From an uncultured bacterium (lineage in GTDB: Bacteria > Bacillota_I > Bacilli_A > Acholeplasmatales > Anaeroplasmataceae): a stretch of 64,000 nucleotides of DNA. A program made the position numbers and the translations under genes. The notes below the pieces were generated by a model, which was given only the letters and a program-made list of their open reading frames with translations, had not been told where the DNA came from and did not search any database. The DNA is taken from positions 1 through 64,000 of the forward strand of contig CASETY010000003.1 in assembly GCA_949291115.1 (NCBI GenBank), in the 5' to 3' direction. Of this stretch, positions 16,486 through 23,462 are shown in pieces; positions within the stretch are counted from its first letter, which is position 1, and every line of letters begins with the position of its first letter.

Positions 16486-17574
16486 ATGAATGAAGAATTA
16501 GAAATAACGAAAGAAAATAAATTTAAAAAATTTTTAAAAAGAAAAAATATCAACATTTCTTTAAAAGCCTACTTTATTGATGCGATGGGGGCAATGGCAT
16601 TAGGTTTGTTTGCTTCTTTATTAATCGGTACGATTTTAGATACAATTGGTGATTTATCTAAAGTTAGCTTTTTTAATGATATCGGTAACTTTGCAAGCTT
16701 GGCATCTGGTGCTGCGATGGCAGTAGCGATAGGGTATGCTTTAAAGGCTCCCGCTTTAGTATTATTTAGCTTAGTAGCGGTTGGCTATAGTGCCAACGAG
16801 CTTGGCGGGGCTGGGGGGCCGATTGCAGTCTTATTAATAGCTATAATTGCTTGTGAATTTGGTAAAGTTGTTTCTAAAGAAACCAAAGTTGATATTTTAG
16901 TTACACCTTTAGTTGTTATATTAATAGGTTGTTCATTGAGCTTTTTAATTGCCCCTGGTCTTGGTAATTTAGCTTCTTATTTAGGAGAATTAATTAATAA
17001 AGCTACTACTTTACAACCTATCTTAATGGGTATTATAGTCAGTGCTTTAGTTGGCATTGCCCTTACCTTACCTATTTCTTCTGCTGCGATTTGTGCCGCT
17101 TTAGGTTTAACGGGTTTAGCTGGCGGGGCTGCTTTAGCGGGTTGCTGCGCGCAAATGGTTGGTTTTGCAGTTATGTCCTTTAAAGCGAATAGATGGGCTG
17201 GTATTGTTTCTCAAGGTATTGGTACTTCCATGTTACAAATGCCTAATATAGTTAAAAAACCTGTAATATGGTTGCCAACTATCTTAGCCAGTATGATTAC
17301 AGGACCTATTGCGACTACCGTTTTTCAATTACAAATGAATGGTCCAGCAATTGCTTCAGGAATGGGTACTTGTGGTTTAGTCGGCCCTATTGGTGTAGTA
17401 ACTGGTTGGCTAAATGATATAAATAGTGGTCTAAAAGATTCTATTACTGCTTTAGATATTACTGGCTTAATTTTAGTAGTTTTAGTATTACCAATAATTT
17501 TAACTTTAATCTTCCATTTTATTTGTTTAAAACTCAAACTTTATACAAATGATGATTTAAAATTAAATCTTTAA
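16486..17574 (+). CDS. PTS EIIC-like sugar permease (EIIC_2 family)
   Basis: A polytopic membrane protein of 362 residues with about nine or ten helices and a charged N-terminal extension. It resembles the stand-alone EIIC_2 family (small-residue-rich helices, GPIAVLLIAIIACEFGK and GTCGLVGPIGVVTGW motifs). No EIIA, EIIB or EI gene is nearby, so either it borrows PTS partners or it transports without phosphorylation. It faces the uronate operon and shares its operator region, so uptake of KDG, a unsaturated uronate or an oligouronide is a reasonable inference. RBS AAAGAGG. Confidence 0.75.
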   Translation: MNEELEITKENKFKKFLKRKNINISLKAYFIDAMGAMALGLFASLLIGTILDTIGDLSKVSFFNDIGNFASLASGAAMAVAIGYALKAPALVLFSLVAVGYSANELGGAGGPIAVLLIAIIACEFGKVVSKETKVDILVTPLVVILIGCSLSFLIAPGLGNLASYLGELINKATTLQPILMGIIVSALVGIALTLPISSAAICAALGLTGLAGGAALAGCCAQMVGFAVMSFKANRWAGIVSQGIGTSMLQMPNIVKKPVIWLPTILASMITGPIATTVFQLQMNGPAIASGMGTCGLVGPIGVVTGWLNDINSGLKDSITALDITGLILVVLVLPIILTLIFHFICLKLKLYTNDDLKLNL

Positions 17575-17615
17575 AAAAATAGCTTAGTAATGCAAAAACA
17601 TACTAAGCTATTTTT
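17573..17615. terminator. Bidirectional terminator between EIIC and DUF1294 genes
   Basis: Stem TAGCTTAGTA/TACTAAGCTA (17580-17589 with 17601-17610) with an A run before and a T run after it, so it can stop transcription from either side of this convergent pair. Confidence 0.85.
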
Positions 17616-17901
17616 AATAAATGAAATATAAAATTAAAGCGTGTATGATAAGACTTATAAAACAAGTTAAAGGAAAATACCAATGCTTAGTTTTATGTCT
17701 TATTATAAAGATACCAAAAAAAGCACCAACACTACCACCTAATAAACTAGCTGATAACAAAGTTCTTTCTTTAATGCGCCATTTATTATGAATGGCTTTT
17801 TGTTTATCAATAAAATATAAAAAGAAAGTAATAACGGAAGCTAATAAAAAGTATGAAATAACTATAGAAAAGGCTAAATGTTCTTTGATAAATTCTAACA
17901 T
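17614..17901 (-). CDS. DUF1294 family membrane protein
   Basis: A 95-residue protein with three predicted helices. The DUF1294 signature is clear: FIDKQKAIHNKWRIKE, then LLGGSVGAFFG and RHKTKHWYF. Function is not known. It follows obgE by three bases and is probably co-transcribed. Confidence 0.8.
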   Translation of the reverse strand: MLEFIKEHLAFSIVISYFLLASVITFFLYFIDKQKAIHNKWRIKERTLLSASLLGGSVGAFFGIFIIRHKTKHWYFPLTCFISLIIHALILYFIY

Positions 17902-17904
17902 CTT

Positions 17905-19182
17905 CTAACCTATATATTCAAATTGATAATCATAAATTTTAACTGTATCACCATCAACAGCTCCCATTTCTCTAAGTTTATCATCAAGCCCTAAGAAACG
18001 AAGTTGTCTAGCAAAACGAATAATCGCCGCTTCCACATTAAAATCAGTCATTTGATAGATACGATATAAACCATCACCCTCTACTCTAAAGGTATGTTCA
18101 TCTTCTCTAATAATATTATATAATGGTTTATTTTCTTTTAATGAATAAACAGTTTCATCAGAAAAATCATCTTCTTCAAAAAGTGAAAAGCTAGGTGTAA
18201 CCTCCAATAAATGACTAATTTTATATACTAATTCACTTAAATTTTCTTTTTTGATTGCACTAATTGGAATAACATCTAAATTAACTTTTTTCTTAAAAGC
18301 TTCTAAATTTTCTTTTGCTCCTGGCATATCCATTTTATTGGCTACGATAATAACTGGTCTTTTACTTAAATTCATTTTATAATCTTTAAGTTCATTAGAA
18401 ATTACAACATAATCATTATAAGGATCACGACCTTCAGTTGATGCCATATCAATAACATGAACGATAACCTTACAACGTTCAATATGCTTTAAAAATTCTA
18501 AACCTAAGCCATAACCTAAATGCGCACCTTCTATAATACCAGGTAAATCAGCCATGACAAAACTTTTTCCCTCTCCTGCATCAACAACACCAAGATGAGG
18601 AACTAAAGTTGTAAAATGATAACTAGCAATTTTAGGTTTAGCATTACTTAAAACTGAAATAATTGTTGATTTACCAACTGATGGAAAACCCACTAAGCCA
18701 CAATCAGCCAAAACTTTTAATGAGCATCTTATATATCTAATTTGACCTGGTTCGCCTTTTTCTGAAAAATCAGGACAGCGATTATAACCTGTCGCAAAAG
18801 CCATATTACCACGACCACCACGACCACCACGACAAATTAAATACTCTTTTTTGTTTTCCGTAATATCGGCAATAACTAAATTTGTATCATCATCATAAAC
18901 AGTTGTGCCTAAAGGTACATGTATATATGTATTTTCAGCATTAGCTCCTGTCATACCTTTAGTTTGGCCACGTTCACCACTAAGGGCTTTTAATACTTTC
19001 TTAAATTTTAAGTCTAAAAGTGTAGATAAACCTTCATCACCCACAAAATAGATGTCGCCACCTTTACCACCAGACCCACCAAAAGGGCCTCCTTTTTCAA
19101 CTTTTAATTCATGACGATAAGATACGACCCCGTCGCCACCTTTACCACCATGTAATTCCATTTTGACTTCATCGATAAACAT
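17905..19182 (-). CDS. obgE: GTPase Obg/CgtA
   Basis: Essential large-subunit ribosome assembly and stringent-response GTPase, 425 residues. Domains in order: glycine-rich Obg fold (1-158, GGSGGKGGDIYFVG), G domain (P-loop GFPSVGKST near 165, switch DLPGIIEGAHLG, NKMD for guanine) and a C-terminal OCT domain (about 345-425). It follows L21-Prp-L27, as in many Firmicutes, but a hairpin terminator at 19207-19231 lies between, so it receives readthrough or has a weak own promoter. Confidence 0.97.
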   Translation of the reverse strand: MFIDEVKMELHGGKGGDGVVSYRHELKVEKGGPFGGSGGKGGDIYFVGDEGLSTLLDLKFKKVLKALSGERGQTKGMTGANAENTYIHVPLGTTVYDDDTNLVIADITENKKEYLICRGGRGGRGNMAFATGYNRCPDFSEKGEPGQIRYIRCSLKVLADCGLVGFPSVGKSTIISVLSNAKPKIASYHFTTLVPHLGVVDAGEGKSFVMADLPGIIEGAHLGYGLGLEFLKHIERCKVIVHVIDMASTEGRDPYNDYVVISNELKDYKMNLSKRPVIIVANKMDMPGAKENLEAFKKKVNLDVIPISAIKKENLSELVYKISHLLEVTPSFSLFEEDDFSDETVYSLKENKPLYNIIREDEHTFRVEGDGLYRIYQMTDFNVEAAIIRFARQLRFLGLDDKLREMGAVDGDTVKIYDYQFEYIG

Positions 19183-19206
19183 AAAATCACTTCCTTACTT
19201 TATGAA

Positions 19207-19231
19207 TAAAAAAACTAGGCTTACGCCTAGT
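19207..19231 (-). terminator. Terminator after rpmA
   Basis: Stem ACTAGGC/GCCTAGT (19214-19220 with 19225-19231) followed on the minus strand by a run of U residues. It separates the L21-Prp-L27 unit from obgE. Confidence 0.75.
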
Positions 19232-19237
19232 AATTGA

Positions 19238-19519
19238 TTAGTTTAATGCATAAACTGAAACTTGTTTTTTGTCGCGTCCTTTACGTTCAAATTTAACAAC
19301 GCCACTTACTTTAGCAAATAATGTATCATCGCCACCACGACCAACATTATTACCTGGGAATACTTTAGTACCTCTTTGACGATATAAAATTGAACCAGCA
19401 GTTACTACTTGACCATCTGACGCTTTAGCACCTAGACGTTTTGCTTCAGAATCACGGCCATTTTTAGTAGAACCAACACCTTTTTTAGATGCGAAAAGTT
19501 GAATATTAAACTTTAACAT
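19238..19519 (-). CDS. rpmA: 50S ribosomal protein L27 with cleavable N-terminal extension
   Basis: A 93-residue L27. The first residues are [10 protein letters not shown] followed by [15 protein letters not shown]: the extension ending in QLF/A is the Firmicutes type that Prp removes before L27 can act at the peptidyl-transferase centre. The rest matches L27 ([21 protein letters not shown]). It overlaps prp by seven bases. Confidence 0.97.
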   Translation of the reverse strand: MLKFNIQLFASKKGVGSTKNGRDSEAKRLGAKASDGQVVTAGSILYRQRGTKVFPGNNVGRGGDDTLFAKVSGVVKFERKGRDKKQVSVYALN

Positions 19520-19827
19520 AGTTCTCCTCCTATTACTAATTTGATATTTTTAGGATATTCTAAAGCTAAACTTTTTAATGAATATTCTAAATTTTTAGTA
19601 ATGTTAATTAAAAGTTCATCTAATTTATAAACTAATTTAAAGTCGCCTTCCTCCGATTTTAATTCGATGGGGTTGTAACCAAGCGTTAATAATAAATTAG
19701 CAGTATAAATACAAATGGTAGAAACACTTGCACAAACTATGTCATTGCCATAGTTAGCATAATTAGCATGTCCCTTAACTTCTAACTCACATAAATTGTC
19801 ATTATATAATAAATTAACTTTAATCAT
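19513..19827 (-). CDS. prp: Ribosomal-processing cysteine protease Prp
   Basis: Small cysteine protease of 104 residues (YsxB family) encoded between L21 and L27. The catalytic dyad is visible as His20 (GHANYANYG) and Cys32 (DIVCASVST), at the usual spacing. It cleaves the L27 N-terminal extension. Translationally coupled to rpmA and two bases after rplU. Confidence 0.95.
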   Translation of the reverse strand: MIKVNLLYNDNLCELEVKGHANYANYGNDIVCASVSTICIYTANLLLTLGYNPIELKSEEGDFKLVYKLDELLINITKNLEYSLKSLALEYPKNIKLVIGGELC

Positions 19828-19829
19828 AA

Positions 19830-20138
19830 TTAAGCATTAATAGCTTCAACAGTTAACTTAGTATATGCTTGACGATGACCTTTTTTAGTTCTTTCGTTCT
19901 TCTTTGGTGCATATTTGAAAACAATAATCTTTTTACCGCGACCTTGTTTTTCAACTTTAGCAGTAACAGTAGCTCCCTTAACATAAGGTTGACCTACTTT
20001 TAAAGAATCACCAGCAACTAATAAAACTTTATCGAATGTATAAGTAGAACCTTCTTCTACATTTAATTTTTCAACAAAGATTTGATCGCCTTGAGAAACT
20101 TTAAATTGTTTTCCACCTGTTTCAATAATTGCGTACAT
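19830..20138 (-). CDS. rplU: 50S ribosomal protein L21
   Basis: A 102-residue L21, starting [18 protein letters not shown], with basic [19 protein letters not shown] near the C terminus. First gene of the L21-Prp-L27 operon, with a GGAGG ribosome site and a structured leader upstream. Confidence 0.97.
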   Translation of the reverse strand: MYAIIETGGKQFKVSQGDQIFVEKLNVEEGSTYTFDKVLLVAGDSLKVGQPYVKGATVTAKVEKQGRGKKIIVFKYAPKKNERTKKGHRQAYTKLTVEAINA

Positions 20139-20219
20139 GTCGTTACCTCCTTAAACTAAGACTCACTATTAGGGTGACTATGCTTAAAAACCCTTTCTAT
20201 GTGGTTGCATGTTACAACG
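20139..20219 (-). ncRNA. L21 leader (ribosomal protein autoregulatory leader)
   Basis: The transcript between the promoter and the rplU start is about 80 bases and carries AACCACA, AAAGGGTTT, GTCACCC and AATAGTGAGTCT, the word order I know from the Firmicutes L21 leader. Strong conservation in front of rplU supports an RNA element that senses L21; the exact fold was not computed. Confidence 0.65.
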
Positions 20220-20224
20220 GATGT

Positions 20225-20253
20225 ATTCTACCTTATTTTCCCCGAAAAAGCAA
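20225..20253 (-). promoter_or_regulatory. Promoter of the rplU operon
   Basis: On the minus strand TTGCTT (20248-20253), 17-base spacer, TAGAAT (20225-20230). The -35 is also the 3' arm of the preceding gene's terminator stem. Confidence 0.75.
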
Positions 20254-20270
20254 GTCCTTTTTTGCTTATT
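20244..20270 (-). terminator. Short terminator after the DUF697-like gene
   Basis: On the minus strand AAGCAA, eight-base loop, TTGCTT, then UUUU. The stem is short (6 bp) so efficiency is uncertain. Its 3' arm is reused as the rplU -35 box. Confidence 0.45.
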
Positions 20271-21205
20271 TAAGCTAAATTTAAATCACCTTCGTCGTCC
20301 TTTTTCTTAGAAGTAAAGAATTTAACGATTTTCTTAGGGAAGAAAGTAATAGTATCAGCTAAAACTAATGGTAATAATTTAACTGCTTCTTTTAAAGCTT
20401 GTTTTCTAATATCTTCTTTAGTAACTACACTACCATCACTAAATAAATATCTTCTACATACACAACCTATTCTAATAGTCATTAAGGCATTAGCTATTCC
20501 TTGTAAAACAGATGAAAGTAATGGTTTTATAAAAGGAATCTCCCCTAAAACTTGCATCGTTGAATTAGGTAAGACATCTTCTAAACGCATGTTTTCTAAG
20601 CCTTCAGCTATTAAAGCTGTTGAAAAGACATTAACTGTTAATTTAGATAAATTCTTCATCGAAGGTCTAAAGCCACATTTTATAACTAATTGTTTAACCA
20701 TTTGTAGATTAACCGTAAAAACTGTTAACATATCAAATCTCGCACTTTGACAAATAGCCGTTGATATCATAACTACTTTAGCGTTTTTAATAATAATGCC
20801 ATTTAACTGTTTTTTTACAGTGTCTTGAAAAACAATTTGTAAGCTAATAAGTAATTCTTCTTTAGATTTATAAGTTGTTAAAGCTTTAGTTTGTTCTTCA
20901 TTTAAATCATTATTCTTAACAATATTTTTAGCTACTTGTTTATAGATTTGATAAACTTTTGGATCATTTTGATCTAAGGAAGTGGCTATTTTAAGTGAAG
21001 GAGAGGAAACAATTATCCTAATTGGGTTAACAATACCTAAAAATACAATAGCTACCACTAAAACATAAAATAAAATTTCTAAAACAACTGAAATATTTCT
21101 TAACTTTTCCCCCACATCAATTACAGATGAAAGTAAAATTAAGAAGAATAATATAAGTGAACAAATAGCTATTGAATACCAAATATATTTAGTTTTCTTT
21201 TCCAC
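20270..21205 (-). CDS. DUF697 (YcjF-like) membrane protein
   Basis: A 311-residue protein with two N-terminal helices (about 8-28 and 38-60) followed by a soluble region and a DUF697-type segment (about 140-240): ICQSARFDMLTVFTVNL, then KCGFRPSMKNLSKL. DUF697 proteins are often associated with GTPases or membrane stress, but function is not established. It ends in a lysine-rich tail. It overlaps the upstream gene by 17 bases, so the two are probably one unit. Confidence 0.65.
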   Translation of the reverse strand: MEKKTKYIWYSIAICSLILFFLILLSSVIDVGEKLRNISVVLEILFYVLVVAIVFLGIVNPIRIIVSSPSLKIATSLDQNDPKVYQIYKQVAKNIVKNNDLNEEQTKALTTYKSKEELLISLQIVFQDTVKKQLNGIIIKNAKVVMISTAICQSARFDMLTVFTVNLQMVKQLVIKCGFRPSMKNLSKLTVNVFSTALIAEGLENMRLEDVLPNSTMQVLGEIPFIKPLLSSVLQGIANALMTIRIGCVCRRYLFSDGSVVTKEDIRKQALKEAVKLLPLVLADTITFFPKKIVKFFTSKKKDDEGDLNLA

Positions 21206-21698
21206 CTTTATACCTCCTTCTCATTACAAAATAATAAATCACGATTAAAATCGCAATAATAAACCAAATCGAACCCATTACATAAAAGAATATTTTATTT
21301 AAAGCTTGTTCACCGCCTAAAATTGATAATAAGCCAATATATTTTAAAGAATCAAAAGCTAATTGATTATAAAAATGTTCACTAGTAACTAATCTTAAAG
21401 CTGGAACTAAACCAAGTAAAACGAAACAAGCTATATCAATTGCTAAATGGCGATAGAAATAACAAAAAGTAACCCCACAAACAATTCCTAAAATACCTTC
21501 TACTAAATTATAACTAAATTCTCTTTTCGTATCTAAATGGGGATTTAAAAAGACTAATTTAACTATTCCCATTAAGATAAAACCAAGACCGACAACTGGA
21601 AAATAAATACTTGCGATAATTGATGGTTTAGAAAAAATAAACACTAAGCCTAATATTACAAAAAATAAACTAACAAATAATATCTTTTTACTAGTCAA
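21189..21698 (-). CDS. Six-helix membrane protein, DUF308/HdeD-like
   Basis: A 169-residue protein made almost entirely of about six hydrophobic helices in a repeating pattern, with basic loops and a basic tail (RRRYKGGKEN). The layout resembles HdeD/DUF308 proteins, but I see no diagnostic motif. It is translationally coupled to the DUF697-like gene. Confidence 0.5.
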   Translation of the reverse strand: MTSKKILFVSLFFVILGLVFIFSKPSIIASIYFPVVGLGFILMGIVKLVFLNPHLDTKREFSYNLVEGILGIVCGVTFCYFYRHLAIDIACFVLLGLVPALRLVTSEHFYNQLAFDSLKYIGLLSILGGEQALNKIFFYVMGSIWFIIAILIVIYYFVMRRRYKGGKEN

Positions 21699-21738
21699 CT
21701 AAACCACCACCTTAAAAAATTATACCATAATTTTAAAA

Positions 21739-23094
21739 TTATTCATATTTTTTCTCGATATTTCTAACTCTTTTATATAACACAATGAATACAGCTAATT
21801 CGATAACCCAGGTAATTAACCAACTTAATGGATATGACAAATATAAATTAGCTAATCTAGTATCATAATTAAAGAAAGTTAAAATCCAAGTAATTCTAAA
21901 ACCAACAATACCTAAAATAGTTAAAATCATGGATGACGTTGAGTAACCAAGTCCTCTTAAAGCTCCTGATGTACAGTCCATAAAACCACAAATAAAATAA
22001 GTTAATAACATCCAAATTAATCTTTCTTTGGCATAGATAATAACATTAGGATCGTTATTATAAATAGATATAAAGAATTTAGGTAATAATAAGATTATGC
22101 CACCAAAAATTAAATTAGCTAAAAAAACATACAAATAAGAATACCATAAAACTTTAGGAGCATTTTTAACTTTACCAGCTCCTAAATTTTGACTAGTGAA
22201 GGTAATCGTTCCTTGATAAACTGCATTCATACCTGCATAAACAAAGTTTTCTAATGAGGAGGCAACCCCGTTACCAGCAATTGCATTTTCACCAAATAAA
22301 TTAATTTTTGATTGAATCATAACATTAGAAATACTAAATACTAAACTTTGAATACCAGCAGGAATCCCTATTTTAAAAATATCTTTTAAAATGCTAAAAT
22401 CAATTCTTAGTTTACGAAGTGATAAATGTAAAACATTAGTTGAACGCATTAAAGTAATTATTACTAATACAGCAGAAACAAATTCAGAAATAATAGTTCC
22501 TAAAGCAACACCGGCAACATCCATTTTAAAAACAATAACAAATAATAAATTAAAACAAACATTTAAAACACCAGCAATCGTTAAGAAAATAAGTGGTCTT
22601 TTCGTATCGCCAACTGCCCTTAATAAAGCCGCTCCAAAATTATAAATAATATTGAAAATAATACCACCCAAATAAATTTCTACATATAAAGAAGCTAAAT
22701 CTAACATATTTTCTGGTGTGTTCATCACTCTTAATAAAGGTGTTGCTAGACTAGCACCTAAAACACTTACAATTATACCAACAATTACCGATGATAAAAT
22801 GGCTGTATGAACGCATTTTTGACCTCTTTCATGATCTCTTGCCCCGTAAAATTTAGCCATAATAACACTCGCACCAGCACTAAAACCTAAAAAGAAATTC
22901 ACGAATAAAGAAACTAATGCAGATGTTGATGTAACAGCCGCCATCGCTTTCGTTGATGAAAATTGTCCTAAAACAATAATATCAAATGCATTATAAAGAA
23001 GTTGTAAAATACCAGTTAACATTAAAGGTACTGAATAAATAAGTAATTTTTTACCTATACTTCCTTCTGTCATATTCATTTCATAACTGCGCAT
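21739..23094 (-). CDS. MATE family efflux transporter
   Basis: Multidrug/toxin exporter of 451 residues with about 12 helices in two halves. Typical MATE features: start MNMTEGSIGKKLLIYSVP, LYNAFDIIVLGQ in helix 2 region and the inverted second half with NVMIQSKINLFG. Most such proteins couple export to sodium or protons. It has no obvious regulator next to it. Confidence 0.9.
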   Translation of the reverse strand: MRSYEMNMTEGSIGKKLLIYSVPLMLTGILQLLYNAFDIIVLGQFSSTKAMAAVTSTSALVSLFVNFFLGFSAGASVIMAKFYGARDHERGQKCVHTAILSSVIVGIIVSVLGASLATPLLRVMNTPENMLDLASLYVEIYLGGIIFNIIYNFGAALLRAVGDTKRPLIFLTIAGVLNVCFNLLFVIVFKMDVAGVALGTIISEFVSAVLVIITLMRSTNVLHLSLRKLRIDFSILKDIFKIGIPAGIQSLVFSISNVMIQSKINLFGENAIAGNGVASSLENFVYAGMNAVYQGTITFTSQNLGAGKVKNAPKVLWYSYLYVFLANLIFGGIILLLPKFFISIYNNDPNVIIYAKERLIWMLLTYFICGFMDCTSGALRGLGYSTSSMILTILGIVGFRITWILTFFNYDTRLANLYLSYPLSWLITWVIELAVFIVLYKRVRNIEKKYE

Positions 23095-23140
23095 TTTAAA
23101 ACCCCTTTTCTCTTACTGTCTTATTATACTACTACTTTTT

Positions 23141-23169
23141 AAAAAATAAAGTGGGTTTTACCCACTTTA
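23141..23169 (-). terminator. Terminator after the 80-residue membrane protein
   Basis: Perfect stem TAAAGTGGG/CCCACTTTA (23147-23155 with 23161-23169) with a minus-strand U run. The stop codon of the upstream gene lies within the stem. Confidence 0.85.
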
Positions 23170-23409
23170 CTTCTTCAATATATAATATTTTTTTTGATGT
23201 CTTTTAATAAACATTAAAATTATAACTATACCACTTAAAACTAAAGTTATTGCAAATAAAACAACAATTACAATTAAAGACGCATAAGAATGTTTTTGCA
23301 TTACATCATAATTAGCTAAGCAATAACTAGAATAAATAACTTCATATAACGAAAATAATAAAACTAAAATCATTATTATTAAATGAATTATAAACCGTTT
23401 ATTACCCAT
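23167..23409 (-). CDS. Small two-helix membrane protein
   Basis: About 80 residues, with helices near 8-28 and 42-70 and a basic C terminus (RHQKKYYILKK). ATG at 23409 (MGNKRFIIH) has the AAGGA site about seven bases away; the in-frame ATG at 23415 is too close to it. Not recognised. It has its own terminator. Confidence 0.6.
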   Translation of the reverse strand: MGNKRFIIHLIIMILVLLFSLYEVIYSSYCLANYDVMQKHSYASLIVIVVLFAITLVLSGIVIILMFIKRHQKKYYILKK

Positions 23410-23462
23410 AGACATTCCTTCTTTCTACTTTAATTATACAATTTAATCATTAAGTAGTAAAG

